Counted from the stretch's first letter, positions 52,565 through 62,731 are shown. The stretch is DNA of 64,000 nucleotides from an uncultured Anaeroplasmataceae bacterium (GCA_910584005.1 CAJTXR010000004.1:90914-154913), one strand, 5' to 3'. Notes: generated from the sequence alone by a model not told the origin. Translations and numbers: made by a program.

Positions 52565-53617
52565 ATGAATCTTTTAGAACTTGAAGAACAAGAATTAAAC
52601 GAGGTTAAAAAAATATTAATTGAGAATGGCACAATTTTTAAAAAAACGAAAATAAATCAATATGATGCAAAATTTTTTGAAACTGTAACATTAACGAATA
52701 CTTTGATAAAATTCTTTTTGTTTTTTAGTTTGGGCGTGTATATGGTACTCAATTTAATTGGCATAATTGTATCTATAGTTTTTGACCCTAACATTTCTAT
52801 AGATATTATTGGCACACTTGTAGGCATTTTTGCTATTTGTTTTATTGTTTTTGCTATTTTTAGTAACATTAACACAAATAAAAAGAAGGAAGAGTTTCCT
52901 ATATTTATTCAGGGAGAAAATTTTATTTTTAATTTTTCTGATGGTCGTATTGAAAGTTCAAATCTTTTCTATACTTTACCATACGAAAGTATTCAAAAAA
53001 TAGAATTCATAATTCATAGTTTAAAGAAAGACCAAATATTTGGTAGTGCAACATTTACTTTTAAAGTACTTGATTATACTATTACTCATTCCTTGAGATA
53101 TACGAATCTAACAATACTAGAAGAAACGATAAAGAACAAATTTCCAACATTATTAGATCAATTAAGTATAGATGGAAAGGCAAATAAAAGGATTAATCTA
53201 ACTAAAAATCATCAAAAACTTAAAAATTCATTAATTTCTTTCGCTGTTTTTTTAGTTGGTATTTCATTTATTGTTGTTCCCTGCTTTTTAAATTTTAAAA
53301 GTTTAGCTTTGTTGGTTTCTGGTATAATTTTAATTCTATCTTCCATCATCGTTTTTTTATCTTCTTACATTTACACTTATTTTTTAAATCAGGGAATCAT
53401 AATCAGTAGTGTTTTTATTCTTATTGGCTTTTGTTTGCCCATTTTTATTATAGAACATAGCCATCATTCAATTCTTTCCTATGTGATACAAAATCCTTCG
53501 ATTGTAATGCCGACAATCTTTGGGATCATAGGTTTTTGTTTATATATTTATATTATAATAATAAATTTAAGTAAAATTTTATATATTTTAAAAGTAAGAA
53601 AAGCAATAAAAAAATAA
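52565..53617 (+). CDS. Membrane protein with PH-like cytoplasmic region, unknown
   Basis: A 350-residue protein with two N-terminal membrane helices (about 50-72 and 77-100), a soluble segment of about 110 residues with FSDGRIESSNLFYTLPYESIQKIEFII (a strand pattern seen in bacterial PH/YcxB-like domains; about residues 124-150), and four C-terminal helices (about 218-345). I do not recognise the family. GGTGAG precedes the ATG. It stands alone between the SRP RNA and a bidirectional terminator. Confidence 0.7.
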   Translation: MNLLELEEQELNEVKKILIENGTIFKKTKINQYDAKFFETVTLTNTLIKFFLFFSLGVYMVLNLIGIIVSIVFDPNISIDIIGTLVGIFAICFIVFAIFSNINTNKKKEEFPIFIQGENFIFNFSDGRIESSNLFYTLPYESIQKIEFIIHSLKKDQIFGSATFTFKVLDYTITHSLRYTNLTILEETIKNKFPTLLDQLSIDGKANKRINLTKNHQKLKNSLISFAVFLVGISFIVVPCFLNFKSLALLVSGIILILSSIIVFLSSYIYTYFLNQGIIISSVFILIGFCLPIFIIEHSHHSILSYVIQNPSIVMPTIFGIIGFCLYIYIIIINLSKILYILKVRKAIKK

Positions 53618-53649
53618 CTTTATTAAAATTGAAATAAAGTTATTTTTTT
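53613..53649. terminator. Bidirectional terminator
   Basis: AATAACTTTA (53613-53622)/TAAAGTTATT (53635-53644) with A-run and T-run sides. It overlaps the stop of the membrane gene and serves the convergent aminopeptidase gene too. Confidence 0.85.
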
Positions 53650-53654
53650 AAATA

Positions 53655-55433
53655 TTATATAGCTTTTGTATATTCTTTTAACCATTCTCTTTCATCTTCT
53701 GTAAGATATGGCTCAACGATTTCATAAACTTTTTCATGATATTGATTTAGCCATTTTTTCTCTTCTGTGGTTAGTAATTTTTTATCAATTGCATCTAAAT
53801 CAATAGGAGCATAAGTAATTGTTTCAAAGCCTAAGAATTCACCAAATTCATTTGTATCCTTTTCAACACAAAGAAGTTCATTTTCAATACGTATACCATA
53901 TTTGTTTTCTAAATAGATTCCAGGTTCATTTGTTGTAATCATACCTGGAAGAATTTCAGCTGAATCATTTCGCTCAGGAACAACTTTCCAGCGGAAGCCA
54001 TTGGGAGCCTCATGAACGGATAGAAGATATCCAACTCCATGGCCAGTTCCACACTTATAATCTATAAGGAGTTTCCAAATGGGTTCTCGAGCTAAAATAT
54101 CTAAATTCATTCCCCGCACTCCTTTTAGAAATACGGCTTCTGATAATGCAATCATGGATTTTAAAACGGTTGTAAAATGAAGTTTTTGAGTGGAAGAAAG
54201 AGGACCTAATGCTAAAGTTCTTGTAATATCTGTCGTTCCATCTAAATAGTGTCCTCCAGAGTCGACAAGTAAGAAATCCTCAGGTTTTAGAGTTGCATTA
54301 GTTGCAGGAGTGGCAGAATAATGCATCATAGCGGCATGCTCTTTATATGCACAAATTGTATTAAAAGAAACGTCTACAAATCCTTCTTGTGCTTCTCTTT
54401 GTTTTAATAAAAATTCAGAAACTGAAAGTTCAGTAAGAGAAGAAGAGGTTTGAATATTGTTCTTAACATAATACATGAATTTCGTAAACGCAACCCCATC
54501 TTTTATATGAGCTATTTTAGTATTTTTAATTTCAATTTCATTTTTAATTGCTTTCATAAATAAGGATGGATTTGGATGATTAATTAAAGTATTATTTTCA
54601 AAAATATTCAAATATGTGGAATAGTTGATTTGACGATAGTCAACAAGAATTGTTTGTTGGTTAAAATTTTTAATAAATTCATAGAAATAAAAATAAGGAT
54701 TTAAAACAACTTTATTCTCTTTTAAGTAAGTTTCAATGGCTTTATCTAATTTACGCGAATCGATAAAAAGATAACAATCCTCCTGCGTAATGACGGTATA
54801 AGATAAAAAAACGGGTGTATGTTCAATATCATTGGCTCTTAGATTATATAGCCACGCTTGATCCTCTAAACTAGTTAATATATGTACACTTGCATTTTTT
54901 TCTTGCATTTTTTCACGAATACGGATAAGTTTTTCTGAAAAAGTATTTCCTGTAAAGAAGGTTTCTAATTTATAAAGAAACGAAAATGGAAGGTTAGGAC
55001 GTTCAGTCCAAAAATCTTGAAGAAGATCTTCATCAGTCTGTATATTAATGTTTGGTAAATGTTTGATTAAATCTAATACTGTATCTGTAGGCATTACTTT
55101 TCCGTCGAAGGCTAAAGTATCTTGATCTACTAAATAATTGGATAAGAATTCTTGAATTGTGGGTACACCAGGATTTCCTTGTTTCATTAAAACAATGGGA
55201 CGATTTTCAATTTGTTTAGCTGCTTGTATATGATATCTTCCATCTGTCCACAAATATGCCTTATCCTGTGTAACAATTAGGGTTCCAGCAGAACCTGTAA
55301 ATCCAGTTAAAAAGGCTCTTCCTTTGAAAAAAGGAGAAACATATTCACTATTATGATAATCCGCTGTAGGAATAATGTAGGCTTTTATTTGCTTCTTATT
55401 GAGAATTTTTTGAAAATTTTTAATTTTATCCAT
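53655..55433 (-). CDS. Aminopeptidase P family protein (M24)
   Basis: A Xaa-Pro aminopeptidase of the long, three-domain type (592 residues from the ATG at 55433). Two creatinase-like N-terminal domains (about 1-300; GFTGSAGTLIV, LWTDGRYHIQA) precede the pita-bread catalytic domain with metal ligands in LLVDSGGHYLDGTTDITRT, GTGHGVGYLLSVHE and TTNEPGIYLENKYGIRIENE (about 395-545). It removes N-terminal residues before proline. AAAGGATGA precedes the ATG; the longer frame starting at 55466 lies before this site. Confidence 0.94.
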   Translation of the reverse strand: MDKIKNFQKILNKKQIKAYIIPTADYHNSEYVSPFFKGRAFLTGFTGSAGTLIVTQDKAYLWTDGRYHIQAAKQIENRPIVLMKQGNPGVPTIQEFLSNYLVDQDTLAFDGKVMPTDTVLDLIKHLPNINIQTDEDLLQDFWTERPNLPFSFLYKLETFFTGNTFSEKLIRIREKMQEKNASVHILTSLEDQAWLYNLRANDIEHTPVFLSYTVITQEDCYLFIDSRKLDKAIETYLKENKVVLNPYFYFYEFIKNFNQQTILVDYRQINYSTYLNIFENNTLINHPNPSLFMKAIKNEIEIKNTKIAHIKDGVAFTKFMYYVKNNIQTSSSLTELSVSEFLLKQREAQEGFVDVSFNTICAYKEHAAMMHYSATPATNATLKPEDFLLVDSGGHYLDGTTDITRTLALGPLSSTQKLHFTTVLKSMIALSEAVFLKGVRGMNLDILAREPIWKLLIDYKCGTGHGVGYLLSVHEAPNGFRWKVVPERNDSAEILPGMITTNEPGIYLENKYGIRIENELLCVEKDTNEFGEFLGFETITYAPIDLDAIDKKLLTTEEKKWLNQYHEKVYEIVEPYLTEDEREWLKEYTKAI

Positions 55434-55491
55434 GATAGAATCATCCTTTCTTTTACCATTATACAACTTTTTTAAAACAAATAAAATCTTT

Positions 55492-55519
55492 TTGAATAAA
55501 ATGAATTTTATGATATAAT
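55492..55519 (+). promoter_or_regulatory. Promoter of cvpA-like gene
   Basis: TTGAAT (55492-55497), a 16-base spacer, TATAAT (55514-55519). Confidence 0.55.
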
Positions 55520-55553
55520 ACTTTATGATAAAGAGATAGGAAGTGATATCACA

Positions 55554-56285
55554 ATGGATTTGAAAATTTGTGGGATTTTAGATATTGTTTTTATTTTACT
55601 ATTGGCAGTGTCCTTATTTATAGGTTTTAAAAAAGGATTTTTAAAAAAAGCTGTAGGATTGGTAGGCCTTTTTACAGGGTTAATTGTGGCTTTTGTATTT
55701 TGTACTCAATTTGCAGAATGGTTAGAAAAAACAGGGTTGATTTATGATGACATATATTCTAAAATTCATGGAAATGTTTTGTCTTCGGAATTGTTTAAAG
55801 ATAATCTATTAAATTTAACGGATGCTACAGTATCTGAAGTATTACAAAGTATTGGTGTTCCTAAATTTTTTGCTTCCTTATTTGCTGGACATATTAAAGA
55901 AAGTATTCAAATTGATGTTTTAGCCCATAACATTTCCCATTTCTTTGCTCATACCTTAATGGTAATTATTAGTTTTTTCATTTTATTTGTTGGTATTTTC
56001 TTACTCGCTTTACTATTGAAAATTATTATAAATTTATTGCGTGGTAGTAAAATTGTTCGCATCTTGGATGGTTTATTAGGAATGGCATTATACGCATGCT
56101 TGTTTTTGATTGGAATTTATATTATTTTTATGATTATGCGTTTAATGGAAAATGCAGAGTTTTACCAGCCTGTAAAAGAATTTCTAGATGTTGATATGAT
56201 GCTTGCAGACCCAGAACGATTTAGAATTACAAAGTACTTTTATGAGCATAATCTTTTATATGATTTAATTCATTTATTATTTTAG
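55554..56285 (+). CDS. CvpA-family membrane protein
   Basis: A 243-residue membrane protein matching the CvpA family: the first helix ICGILDIVFILLLAVSLFIGFKKGFLKK with the FxGFKKGF motif, followed by helices around 38-52, 130-160 and 172-195. In enterobacteria CvpA is linked to colicin V production and envelope stress; in Firmicutes the role is unclear. It has its own promoter and a terminator right after its stop. AGGAAGTGAT precedes the ATG. Confidence 0.8.
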   Translation: MDLKICGILDIVFILLLAVSLFIGFKKGFLKKAVGLVGLFTGLIVAFVFCTQFAEWLEKTGLIYDDIYSKIHGNVLSSELFKDNLLNLTDATVSEVLQSIGVPKFFASLFAGHIKESIQIDVLAHNISHFFAHTLMVIISFFILFVGIFLLALLLKIIINLLRGSKIVRILDGLLGMALYACLFLIGIYIIFMIMRLMENAEFYQPVKEFLDVDMMLADPERFRITKYFYEHNLLYDLIHLLF

Positions 56286-56287
56286 GG

Positions 56288-56316
56288 AACTGTGATTTTT
56301 TTCACAGTTTTTCTTT
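56288..56316 (+). terminator. Rho-independent terminator
   Basis: AACTGTGA (56288-56295)/TCACAGTT (56302-56309) with a T6 loop and a T-rich tail. Confidence 0.85.
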
Positions 56317-56375
56317 TAAAGCGGTTTGGTCTATGATATAATAAAATATAGGTTTTTAGAAAGGAAATATGTGTT

Positions 56376-57086
56376 ATGAGAATTAATCCTAAGTTGTATG
56401 AAGTTGCGAATGATGCAACACCTGTGGAAGTACAAGAGTTTGATGGGAGAAAAATAGAAATATTTTTCATGGACGACTATCCAGCTGTGAAGGAAGAGTT
56501 TATTAATCAAGGAAAGTTTGCTACTTGGGCATCTGTTGATGGCAAGAATTATCGTGTGTTTATAGAAACTGGGTATTATGAAGAATTAAAGGAACTATAT
56601 ACTCAACCCGTAAATAAAATATGGGTTGATTTCTGGGATATTTGCGAGAATATATCTAAAAAAACAACTAGAACAGCAATTATTCCAGTTACGATATCTG
56701 CTGTTGCTTTAGTATTTTTATTTTATTTTGTTTTACCTAAAAACGTTCAATTTTATGTAATGTTAGCAGTGGTTGTCGTTGCATTTGGTCTAATGATGTT
56801 TTTTAATCGTTTGACGAAGAAAAAAATTTATGAAGCAAATCAAAATAGTGTAGAAGAAATTAAGAAAGCTGTAGGGGGCTCAAATAATTTTGATCGATTA
56901 CTAGATCGACAAAAATCATATATGGATGAATACTATGACGCGTTATATGAAGATGAAGAAGCAGCAGAAACAGCAGAAACAGAAACTCCTGTAGAAGAAA
57001 CCCAAACTGCTGAAGTTTTAGAAGCTCCAATCATTGAAGCAGAAATAGAAGAAGTAAAAGAAGAAAAGGTTGATCAGAATGAATAA
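56376..57086 (+). CDS. Membrane protein with acidic tail, unknown
   Basis: A 236-residue protein: a soluble N-terminal domain of about 95 residues, two membrane helices (about 102-122 and 127-145), a short charged region, and a Glu/Thr/Ala-rich tail (about 190-236; AEETAETETPVEE type) that is probably disordered. I recognise no family. A TATAAT at 56337-56342 lies 34 bases before the ATG. Its end overlaps the transketolase start by 8 bp, so the two are coupled. Confidence 0.65.
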   Translation: MRINPKLYEVANDATPVEVQEFDGRKIEIFFMDDYPAVKEEFINQGKFATWASVDGKNYRVFIETGYYEELKELYTQPVNKIWVDFWDICENISKKTTRTAIIPVTISAVALVFLFYFVLPKNVQFYVMLAVVVVAFGLMMFFNRLTKKKIYEANQNSVEEIKKAVGGSNNFDRLLDRQKSYMDEYYDALYEDEEAAETAETETPVEETQTAEVLEAPIIEAEIEEVKEEKVDQNE

Positions 57087-59055
57087 CTATATAGATGATT
57101 TATGTATCAAAGCGTTACGTGTATTGGGTGCGGAAATTATTACGAAAGCCAAAAGTGGGCATCCAGGAATTGTATTAGGTGCAGCTCCAATTGCTCATAC
57201 TTTATTTTCAAGACATTTAAATATTGATTCAAATGATGAAAAATGGTTTAACCGAGATCGATTTATTTTATCTGCGGGTCATGGGTCTGTATTGCTTTAT
57301 ATGATGCTTCATTTTTCAGGCTTTGAACTTACAATTAAAGATTTAACTGAATTTAGACAAAAAGGAAGTTTAACTCCTGGACATCCTGAATATGGGCATA
57401 CTGCAGGAGTAGAAATGACAACGGGTCCTTTAGGACAAGGATTTGCTACTGCAGTAGGAATGGCTATTGCTGAATCTCATTTGGCTGCTAAGTTTAATAA
57501 GCCTAATTTAGATATTGTGGATCATAATACATATGTTTTGTGTGGAGATGGCGATTTGCAGGAAGGTGTTGCAATGGAAGCAGCCTCTTTAGCAGGACAT
57601 CTACATTTAAATAAGTTAATTGTTTTATATGATTCTAATGATATTCAGTTAGATGGTGTTGTTTCTTTAGCAAATACAGAAAGCATTGAAAACAAATTCA
57701 AAGCGATGAATTGGAACTATATTCGAGTAGAAGATGGTAATGATGTAGAAGAGATAGATGAAGCAATTAAAAAGGCCAAGAATTCTAGAAATCAGCCAAC
57801 TCTAATTGAAGTTAAAACCATTATTGGATATGGAGCTCCAACAAGTGGGGAAAGTAGTGTACATGGTAAACCATTATCTGAGGATGAACTTCAGATATTA
57901 AAAAATAATTTAGGATATCACCAGATGTCTTTTACTGTGCCTCAAGAAGTAAAAGAATTTTATAAAAATAATATTAAAGAGCGAGGAAGTCAAGCCAACT
58001 CAAATTGGAATTTTATTATGGCTCAATTTGCTAAAAAGTATAAAGAAGACTATGAATTCTTAAATCAGTACATGTTTGATGATTTTAAAATTGAGGATTA
58101 TGATGATTTACCAAAATTTGAGGTTGGAAGCAGTGTTTCAACCCGTAATGTTATGGGAAAAGTTATGGACTGGGCTTCTGCTAAACTTCCTAATCTAATT
58201 GGTGGATCAGCAGATCTATCTTCCTCTACTATGATTAAAGGTGCAGGTGGAATTTACGGTGGTGTAAATTTAATGGGCCGAAACATCAAATTTGGGGTAA
58301 GAGAACATGCGATGGGTGCGATTGCTAATGGTATAACATTACATGGTGGGCTTAGAGGATTTTGTTCAGGATTCTTTGTTTTTAGTGATTATATGAAACC
58401 GGCTATTCGATTAGCTGCAATTATGAAACTACCAACAATGTTTTTATTTTCTCATGATTCAGTATGTGTTGGTGAGGATGGACCAACTCATCAACCAGTA
58501 GAACAGTTAGCTATGTTTAGAAGTATGCCGAATATTCGTGTTTTCCGTCCTGCTGATGCGAAAGAAATGGCTTCTGCAATGATTTTAACATTAGAAAATA
58601 AAGAATTACCAACAATTATTGTTTCAACAAGACAGAACCTTACGGTTTTAGATTGTACGAATTTAGAAGGTGTTTCTAAAGGAGCATATATAGCGTTTGA
58701 GCCAAAAGGGACTCCAGATTCATTATTTGTTACTTGTGGTAGTGAATTAGAATTATGTATTTTAGTAGCAAAGAAATTAGAAAAAGAAAATATCTTTGCT
58801 CGAGTTGTATCTATGCCATCTATGGATTTGTTTGAAAGCCAAAGTGAAGAATATAAAAACAAAATTCTTCCTAAACGCATTACAAAGCGGATGGCTGTGG
58901 AAATGGGAGCGAGCATGCCATGGTATAAATATGCATCTGTAGTTCATGGAATTGATGAATTCGGTAAATCTATGCCTTTAAAATATATTGCTGAGGAGTA
59001 TGGCTTCACAGTAGATGTTATATATAATGAATTTTTAAATTCATATAAGCGTTAA
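57079..59055 (+). CDS. tkt: Transketolase
   Basis: Transketolase moves two-carbon units between sugar phosphates in the pentose phosphate pathway using thiamine diphosphate. The 658-residue protein starts with LCIKALRVLGAEIITKAKSGHPG and shows the TPP/metal motif GDGDLQEGVAMEAASLAG, the HSVCVGEDGPTHQPVEQLA loop and the C-terminal SMPSMDLFESQ domain. Start is ATG 57079, within the end of the upstream gene. A strong terminator follows. Confidence 0.97.
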   Translation: MNNYIDDLCIKALRVLGAEIITKAKSGHPGIVLGAAPIAHTLFSRHLNIDSNDEKWFNRDRFILSAGHGSVLLYMMLHFSGFELTIKDLTEFRQKGSLTPGHPEYGHTAGVEMTTGPLGQGFATAVGMAIAESHLAAKFNKPNLDIVDHNTYVLCGDGDLQEGVAMEAASLAGHLHLNKLIVLYDSNDIQLDGVVSLANTESIENKFKAMNWNYIRVEDGNDVEEIDEAIKKAKNSRNQPTLIEVKTIIGYGAPTSGESSVHGKPLSEDELQILKNNLGYHQMSFTVPQEVKEFYKNNIKERGSQANSNWNFIMAQFAKKYKEDYEFLNQYMFDDFKIEDYDDLPKFEVGSSVSTRNVMGKVMDWASAKLPNLIGGSADLSSSTMIKGAGGIYGGVNLMGRNIKFGVREHAMGAIANGITLHGGLRGFCSGFFVFSDYMKPAIRLAAIMKLPTMFLFSHDSVCVGEDGPTHQPVEQLAMFRSMPNIRVFRPADAKEMASAMILTLENKELPTIIVSTRQNLTVLDCTNLEGVSKGAYIAFEPKGTPDSLFVTCGSELELCILVAKKLEKENIFARVVSMPSMDLFESQSEEYKNKILPKRITKRMAVEMGASMPWYKYASVVHGIDEFGKSMPLKYIAEEYGFTVDVIYNEFLNSYKR

Positions 59056-59083
59056 TTATAAAAAATAATCCAGTTAAGTTTTA

Positions 59084-59119
59084 AACTGTTGACAAATTCA
59101 ATTTGTTAACAGTTTTTTC
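59084..59119 (+). terminator. Rho-independent terminator
   Basis: A long stem (59084-59098/59100-59114, one G-U pair) and a six-T run. Confidence 0.88.
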
Positions 59120-59226
59120 TTTGTTCATTTTATAAAAAAGTATGAATTTTTAGGGTAAGGAAAAAATATAAATAAACATAAATAATGTTATATTTCAATT
59201 TATAATTTGAATGAAGGTGATGAAGT

Positions 59227-60453
59227 ATGTATTTTTGTATTGATATGAAATGTTATTTTGCATCAGTTGAATGTGCAGCAAGAGGATTAAATCCTTTAAC
59301 CACCCCACTTGTTGTTGCAGATGAAAGTAAAGGAAAAGGGACCTTATGTCTAGCAATTAGTCCTTATTTAAAAAGGATTGGAGTTAAAAATCGATGTAGA
59401 TTATATGAAATTCCTAAAGGAATTCCTTATATTATTGCAAAACCAAGAATGAGAAAATACATTCAAATTGCTGTGGCTATTCATCGAATTTTTTTGAAAT
59501 ATGTCAGTTCAGAAGATATTCATACTTATAGTATTGATGAAGCATTTTTAGAAATAACAAACTATATGAAACTTTATAAAAGTCCTTATGTTCTAGCCTT
59601 GCAGATTTTAAAGGATATAAAAGAAGAATTGGGAATTGTAGCTGCATGTGGGGCTGGAGATAATTTATTTTTAGCAAAAGTTTGTTTGGATTTAAAAGCA
59701 AAATCTGAGAAAAATAATTTTTATTACCTATCTTTAGATGAGTTTTATAATTCGATTTGGAATCATTCAAATTTGAGGGATATTTGGCAAATAGGTAGGG
59801 GGATTTCTAAACGCCTGAATCGGCTTGGGTTATATTCGTTAAAGGACATAGCATTAAGTGATAAGGATGTATTAATAAAAGAGTTTGGTGTAATTGGGGA
59901 AGATCTATATGAATATGCTTGGGGAAGAGATTCGACAACCATTAAAGAAATAAAAGCCTACCATCCAAAATCTAAAAGTTTTTCAAGAAATCAAATCTTA
60001 TTTCGAGATTACCAAAAGGATGAAGCATGGATTCCTCTTTTAGAAATGCTGTTTTTATTATGTATGGATTTATATAAAAATCATTTGGTAACAAATGGCA
60101 TCTCTTACTATATTGGTTATTCTAATCACAAAAAAGGATATCATAAAGTGATTCAACTCTATTGCTTTACAGCAGATTATTTTTTTATAAAAAAGAGGAT
60201 GAAGGAAAGCTATCAAGAAGTACCTATGGGAGCGATACGGCAAATTGGAATATCGTTTTTCCATTTGGCTCCTATTGAGGAAATGAATTCTTTATTTGAT
60301 CATCAAAATGATAAGTATATAAGTTTATACCACTCCATAACAAAAATTTGGGAAAAGCATGGAAAAAATCAATTGGTATTAGGAACCGCATTAAAACAAG
60401 AATCAACGTTATATGAACGAAATAAAACGATAGGAGGACATAACAGTGACTGA
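59227..60453 (+). CDS. Y-family DNA polymerase (YqjW/UvrX-like)
   Basis: A translesion polymerase of the UmuC/DinB family, 408 residues. The catalytic acids are D6 (FCIDMKCYFASVE) and D104-E105 (YSIDEAFLE), with helix-hairpin-helix region DIWQIGRGISKRLNRLG at about 188-204 and a C-terminal little-finger domain. Pairing with a YolD-like gene is the hallmark of the B. subtilis YqjW/UvrX group rather than DinB. Such pairs are often on mobile elements, but no integrase is seen here. No LexA box (GAAC-N4-GTTC) was found upstream. GAAGGTGATG precedes the ATG. Confidence 0.93.
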   Translation: MYFCIDMKCYFASVECAARGLNPLTTPLVVADESKGKGTLCLAISPYLKRIGVKNRCRLYEIPKGIPYIIAKPRMRKYIQIAVAIHRIFLKYVSSEDIHTYSIDEAFLEITNYMKLYKSPYVLALQILKDIKEELGIVAACGAGDNLFLAKVCLDLKAKSEKNNFYYLSLDEFYNSIWNHSNLRDIWQIGRGISKRLNRLGLYSLKDIALSDKDVLIKEFGVIGEDLYEYAWGRDSTTIKEIKAYHPKSKSFSRNQILFRDYQKDEAWIPLLEMLFLLCMDLYKNHLVTNGISYYIGYSNHKKGYHKVIQLYCFTADYFFIKKRMKESYQEVPMGAIRQIGISFFHLAPIEEMNSLFDHQNDKYISLYHSITKIWEKHGKNQLVLGTALKQESTLYERNKTIGGHNSD

Positions 60454-60769
60454 AAAAGAAAGAAGAGCAGCAAAGTATTTGCCATTTGATTCATTAAAAG
60501 GGTTTAAAGAGGCCATTGAACAAGAAGATCAAAAAATAAAAAAAATGGAACGACCTGTACTTAGTGAAGATGAAAAATGGGATATGAATCTTATTTTGTT
60601 GGAATGCTATAGTAAAAATCAGGCTATTGTGATTTCTTATTTTGAAAATGGAATATATCGAAAATATTGTGGTGTTATCAAAAAAATTGATTATATTAAT
60701 AAGCAAATTACTTTATTACCAAAAAAGAAATTTTGGATGGAGGATATTTATAAAATAAATGCAAAATAA
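60446..60769 (+). CDS. YolD-like protein
   Basis: A 107-residue YolD-family protein, the usual partner of YqjW/UvrX-type polymerases. It shows the N-terminal RRAAKYLPFDSLKGFKEAI box (short form) and a C-terminal SH3-like strand set (ISYFENGIYRKYCGVIKKIDYINKQITL; about 69-96). Start is GTG 60446 after AGGAGG, overlapping the polymerase gene by 8 bp. It is thought to regulate or assist the polymerase; the mechanism is not established. Confidence 0.88.
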   Translation: MTEKERRAAKYLPFDSLKGFKEAIEQEDQKIKKMERPVLSEDEKWDMNLILLECYSKNQAIVISYFENGIYRKYCGVIKKIDYINKQITLLPKKKFWMEDIYKINAK

Positions 60770-60790
60770 CTCAAATTAAGAGATTTTTCC

Positions 60791-60819
60791 TTGTATCTTT
60801 TGTGAAAAAATGATATAGT
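60791..60819 (+). promoter_or_regulatory. Promoter of mnmG operon
   Basis: TTGTAT (60791-60796), a 17-base spacer, TATAGT (60814-60819). Confidence 0.55.
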
Positions 60820-60842
60820 ATTAAGGCGAAAAGGAGATGGGA

Positions 60843-62729
60843 ATGATGTACGATGTAATTGTCGTAGGCGGCGGTCATGCAGGCTGTGAAGCATGTCTAG
60901 CAACAAGTAAAATGGGATTCAAAACATTGCTTGTTACGGGGAATTTAAATATGCTTGGCTCTATGCCTTGTAACCCATCAATTGGAGGACCTGCCAAAGG
61001 CGTTGTTGTTCGAGAGATAGACGCTCTTGGTGGATATATGGGCAAAAATGCAGATTTATGCCAAATTCAAACGAAAATGCTCAATCGTTCAAAAGGGCCT
61101 GCTGTACAAGCCCTGAGATTTCAAGAAGATAAGATTTTTTATATGGAAATGATGCGAAAGCATTTAGAACAAACTCCAAATCTAGAATTAATGGAAAATA
61201 TTGTTGAAGATATTTTAGTAGAGGAGAATACCATTAAAGGAATAGTCTTACAAGATGGAACAATACTTTATACAAAGATTTTGATATTAACAACAGGCAC
61301 TTATCTAGATAGTCGAATATTGAGAGGACATTGGACCTCTAAGGAAGGACCTGATGGACAAGAAACTTCTTTTGGAATATCGAAAGCATTGAAACGATTT
61401 GGGTTTGAAATTCAAAGATTGAAAACGGGAACCCCTCCAAGAATTAAGGCTTCAACAATTGATTTTTCTTTAGTTAAATTAGAACCGGGTGATGAAATTA
61501 CTTGGCATTTTAGCTTTGATAAAGGCTACGATTCTTTATTGAATACTAAAGTTCCTTGTTATCTAACCTATACAAATCAAGAAATCCATCAACTCATTCA
61601 TACCCATTTACGGGAGTCGGCAATGTATGGTGGAGTTGTTGAAGGAGTTGGACCTCGATATTGCCCTTCTATTGAAGATAAGGTCGTGAAATTTAGTGAT
61701 AAAGAGCGTCATCAAATTTTTTTTGAACCAGAATCTTTACAATTGGATCAAGAATATATTCAAGGATTTTCTACATCGATGCCGGTTGATGTTCAAGATC
61801 AAATGATACGGTTACTTCCAGGATTGAAAAATTGTGAAGTTATTCGTTATGCATATGCGATAGAGTATGATGCGATTAACCCCTTAGATATAAAACCAAC
61901 TTTAGAAACAAAACGAATTAACGGATTATTTACTGCTGGCCAAATTAATGGTACGTCTGGCTATGAAGAAGCTGCGGGACAGGGACTTATTGCAGGAATT
62001 AATGCAGGCTTGAAATTGAAAAATGAACCTCCATTTATTTTATCAAGAGATGAGGCCTATATTGGAGTTATGATTGATGATTTGGTAACAAAAGGAACGA
62101 AGGAGCCATATCGATTATTGACATCTAGGGCAGAATATCGGTTATTATTGCGACATGACAATGCCGATTTAAGATTAAGAGAATATGGATATAAATTTGG
62201 ACTAATATCTGAGGAACAATATAAAACTTTAAATCAAAAAAGAGAAAGTGTAAATCGACTCATTAAAGCATTTAAAGAAATAAAAGTTAAACCTTCTACT
62301 ATTGTTAATGAAATACTTGAACAAAATTTATCTTCTAAAATTTTAGAAGGTACTTCCTTTTATTCCTTATTAAAAAGACCTGAAATTCATTTTACGTGTA
62401 TACTTCAATTGGCAAAGTATTCTAATATAGCATTAGAATGCGAGGCTCATATATTAGAAGAGGTATTAGAGCAGGTTGAAATTGAAATTAAGTATGAAGG
62501 ATATATAGCTAAAGCAATTCAGCAAGCAACTAAAATGAAAAATTATGATGAAAAGAAAATTCCTTTTGATTTAAATTATGATGACATTGATAACATTGCA
62601 TTAGAGGCAAGAGAAAAACTCAAAAAAATAAAACCTCTTACTGTAGGGCAAGCCTCTAGAATAAGTGGAGTGAACCCAGCGGACATATCCGTTTTGATTT
62701 TATATTTAGAAAAACTTATGAGGAAATAA
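60843..62729 (+). CDS. mnmG: tRNA uridine 5-carboxymethylaminomethyl modification enzyme
   Basis: MnmG (GidA), with MnmE, installs cmnm5 on wobble uridine 34. The roughly 628-residue flavoprotein has the FAD motif GGGHAGCEA, PCNPSIGGPAKG, the cysteine-containing GPRYCPSIEDK segment and the C-terminal EYRLLLRHDNADLRL to ISGVNPADI region. The ATG at 60837 touches the AAGGAG site, so ATG 60843 (or 60846) is the realistic start. rsmG follows two bases after the stop, the typical order near the replication origin. Confidence 0.97.
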   Translation: MMYDVIVVGGGHAGCEACLATSKMGFKTLLVTGNLNMLGSMPCNPSIGGPAKGVVVREIDALGGYMGKNADLCQIQTKMLNRSKGPAVQALRFQEDKIFYMEMMRKHLEQTPNLELMENIVEDILVEENTIKGIVLQDGTILYTKILILTTGTYLDSRILRGHWTSKEGPDGQETSFGISKALKRFGFEIQRLKTGTPPRIKASTIDFSLVKLEPGDEITWHFSFDKGYDSLLNTKVPCYLTYTNQEIHQLIHTHLRESAMYGGVVEGVGPRYCPSIEDKVVKFSDKERHQIFFEPESLQLDQEYIQGFSTSMPVDVQDQMIRLLPGLKNCEVIRYAYAIEYDAINPLDIKPTLETKRINGLFTAGQINGTSGYEEAAGQGLIAGINAGLKLKNEPPFILSRDEAYIGVMIDDLVTKGTKEPYRLLTSRAEYRLLLRHDNADLRLREYGYKFGLISEEQYKTLNQKRESVNRLIKAFKEIKVKPSTIVNEILEQNLSSKILEGTSFYSLLKRPEIHFTCILQLAKYSNIALECEAHILEEVLEQVEIEIKYEGYIAKAIQQATKMKNYDEKKIPFDLNYDDIDNIALEAREKLKKIKPLTVGQASRISGVNPADISVLILYLEKLMRK

Positions 62730-62731
62730 AA

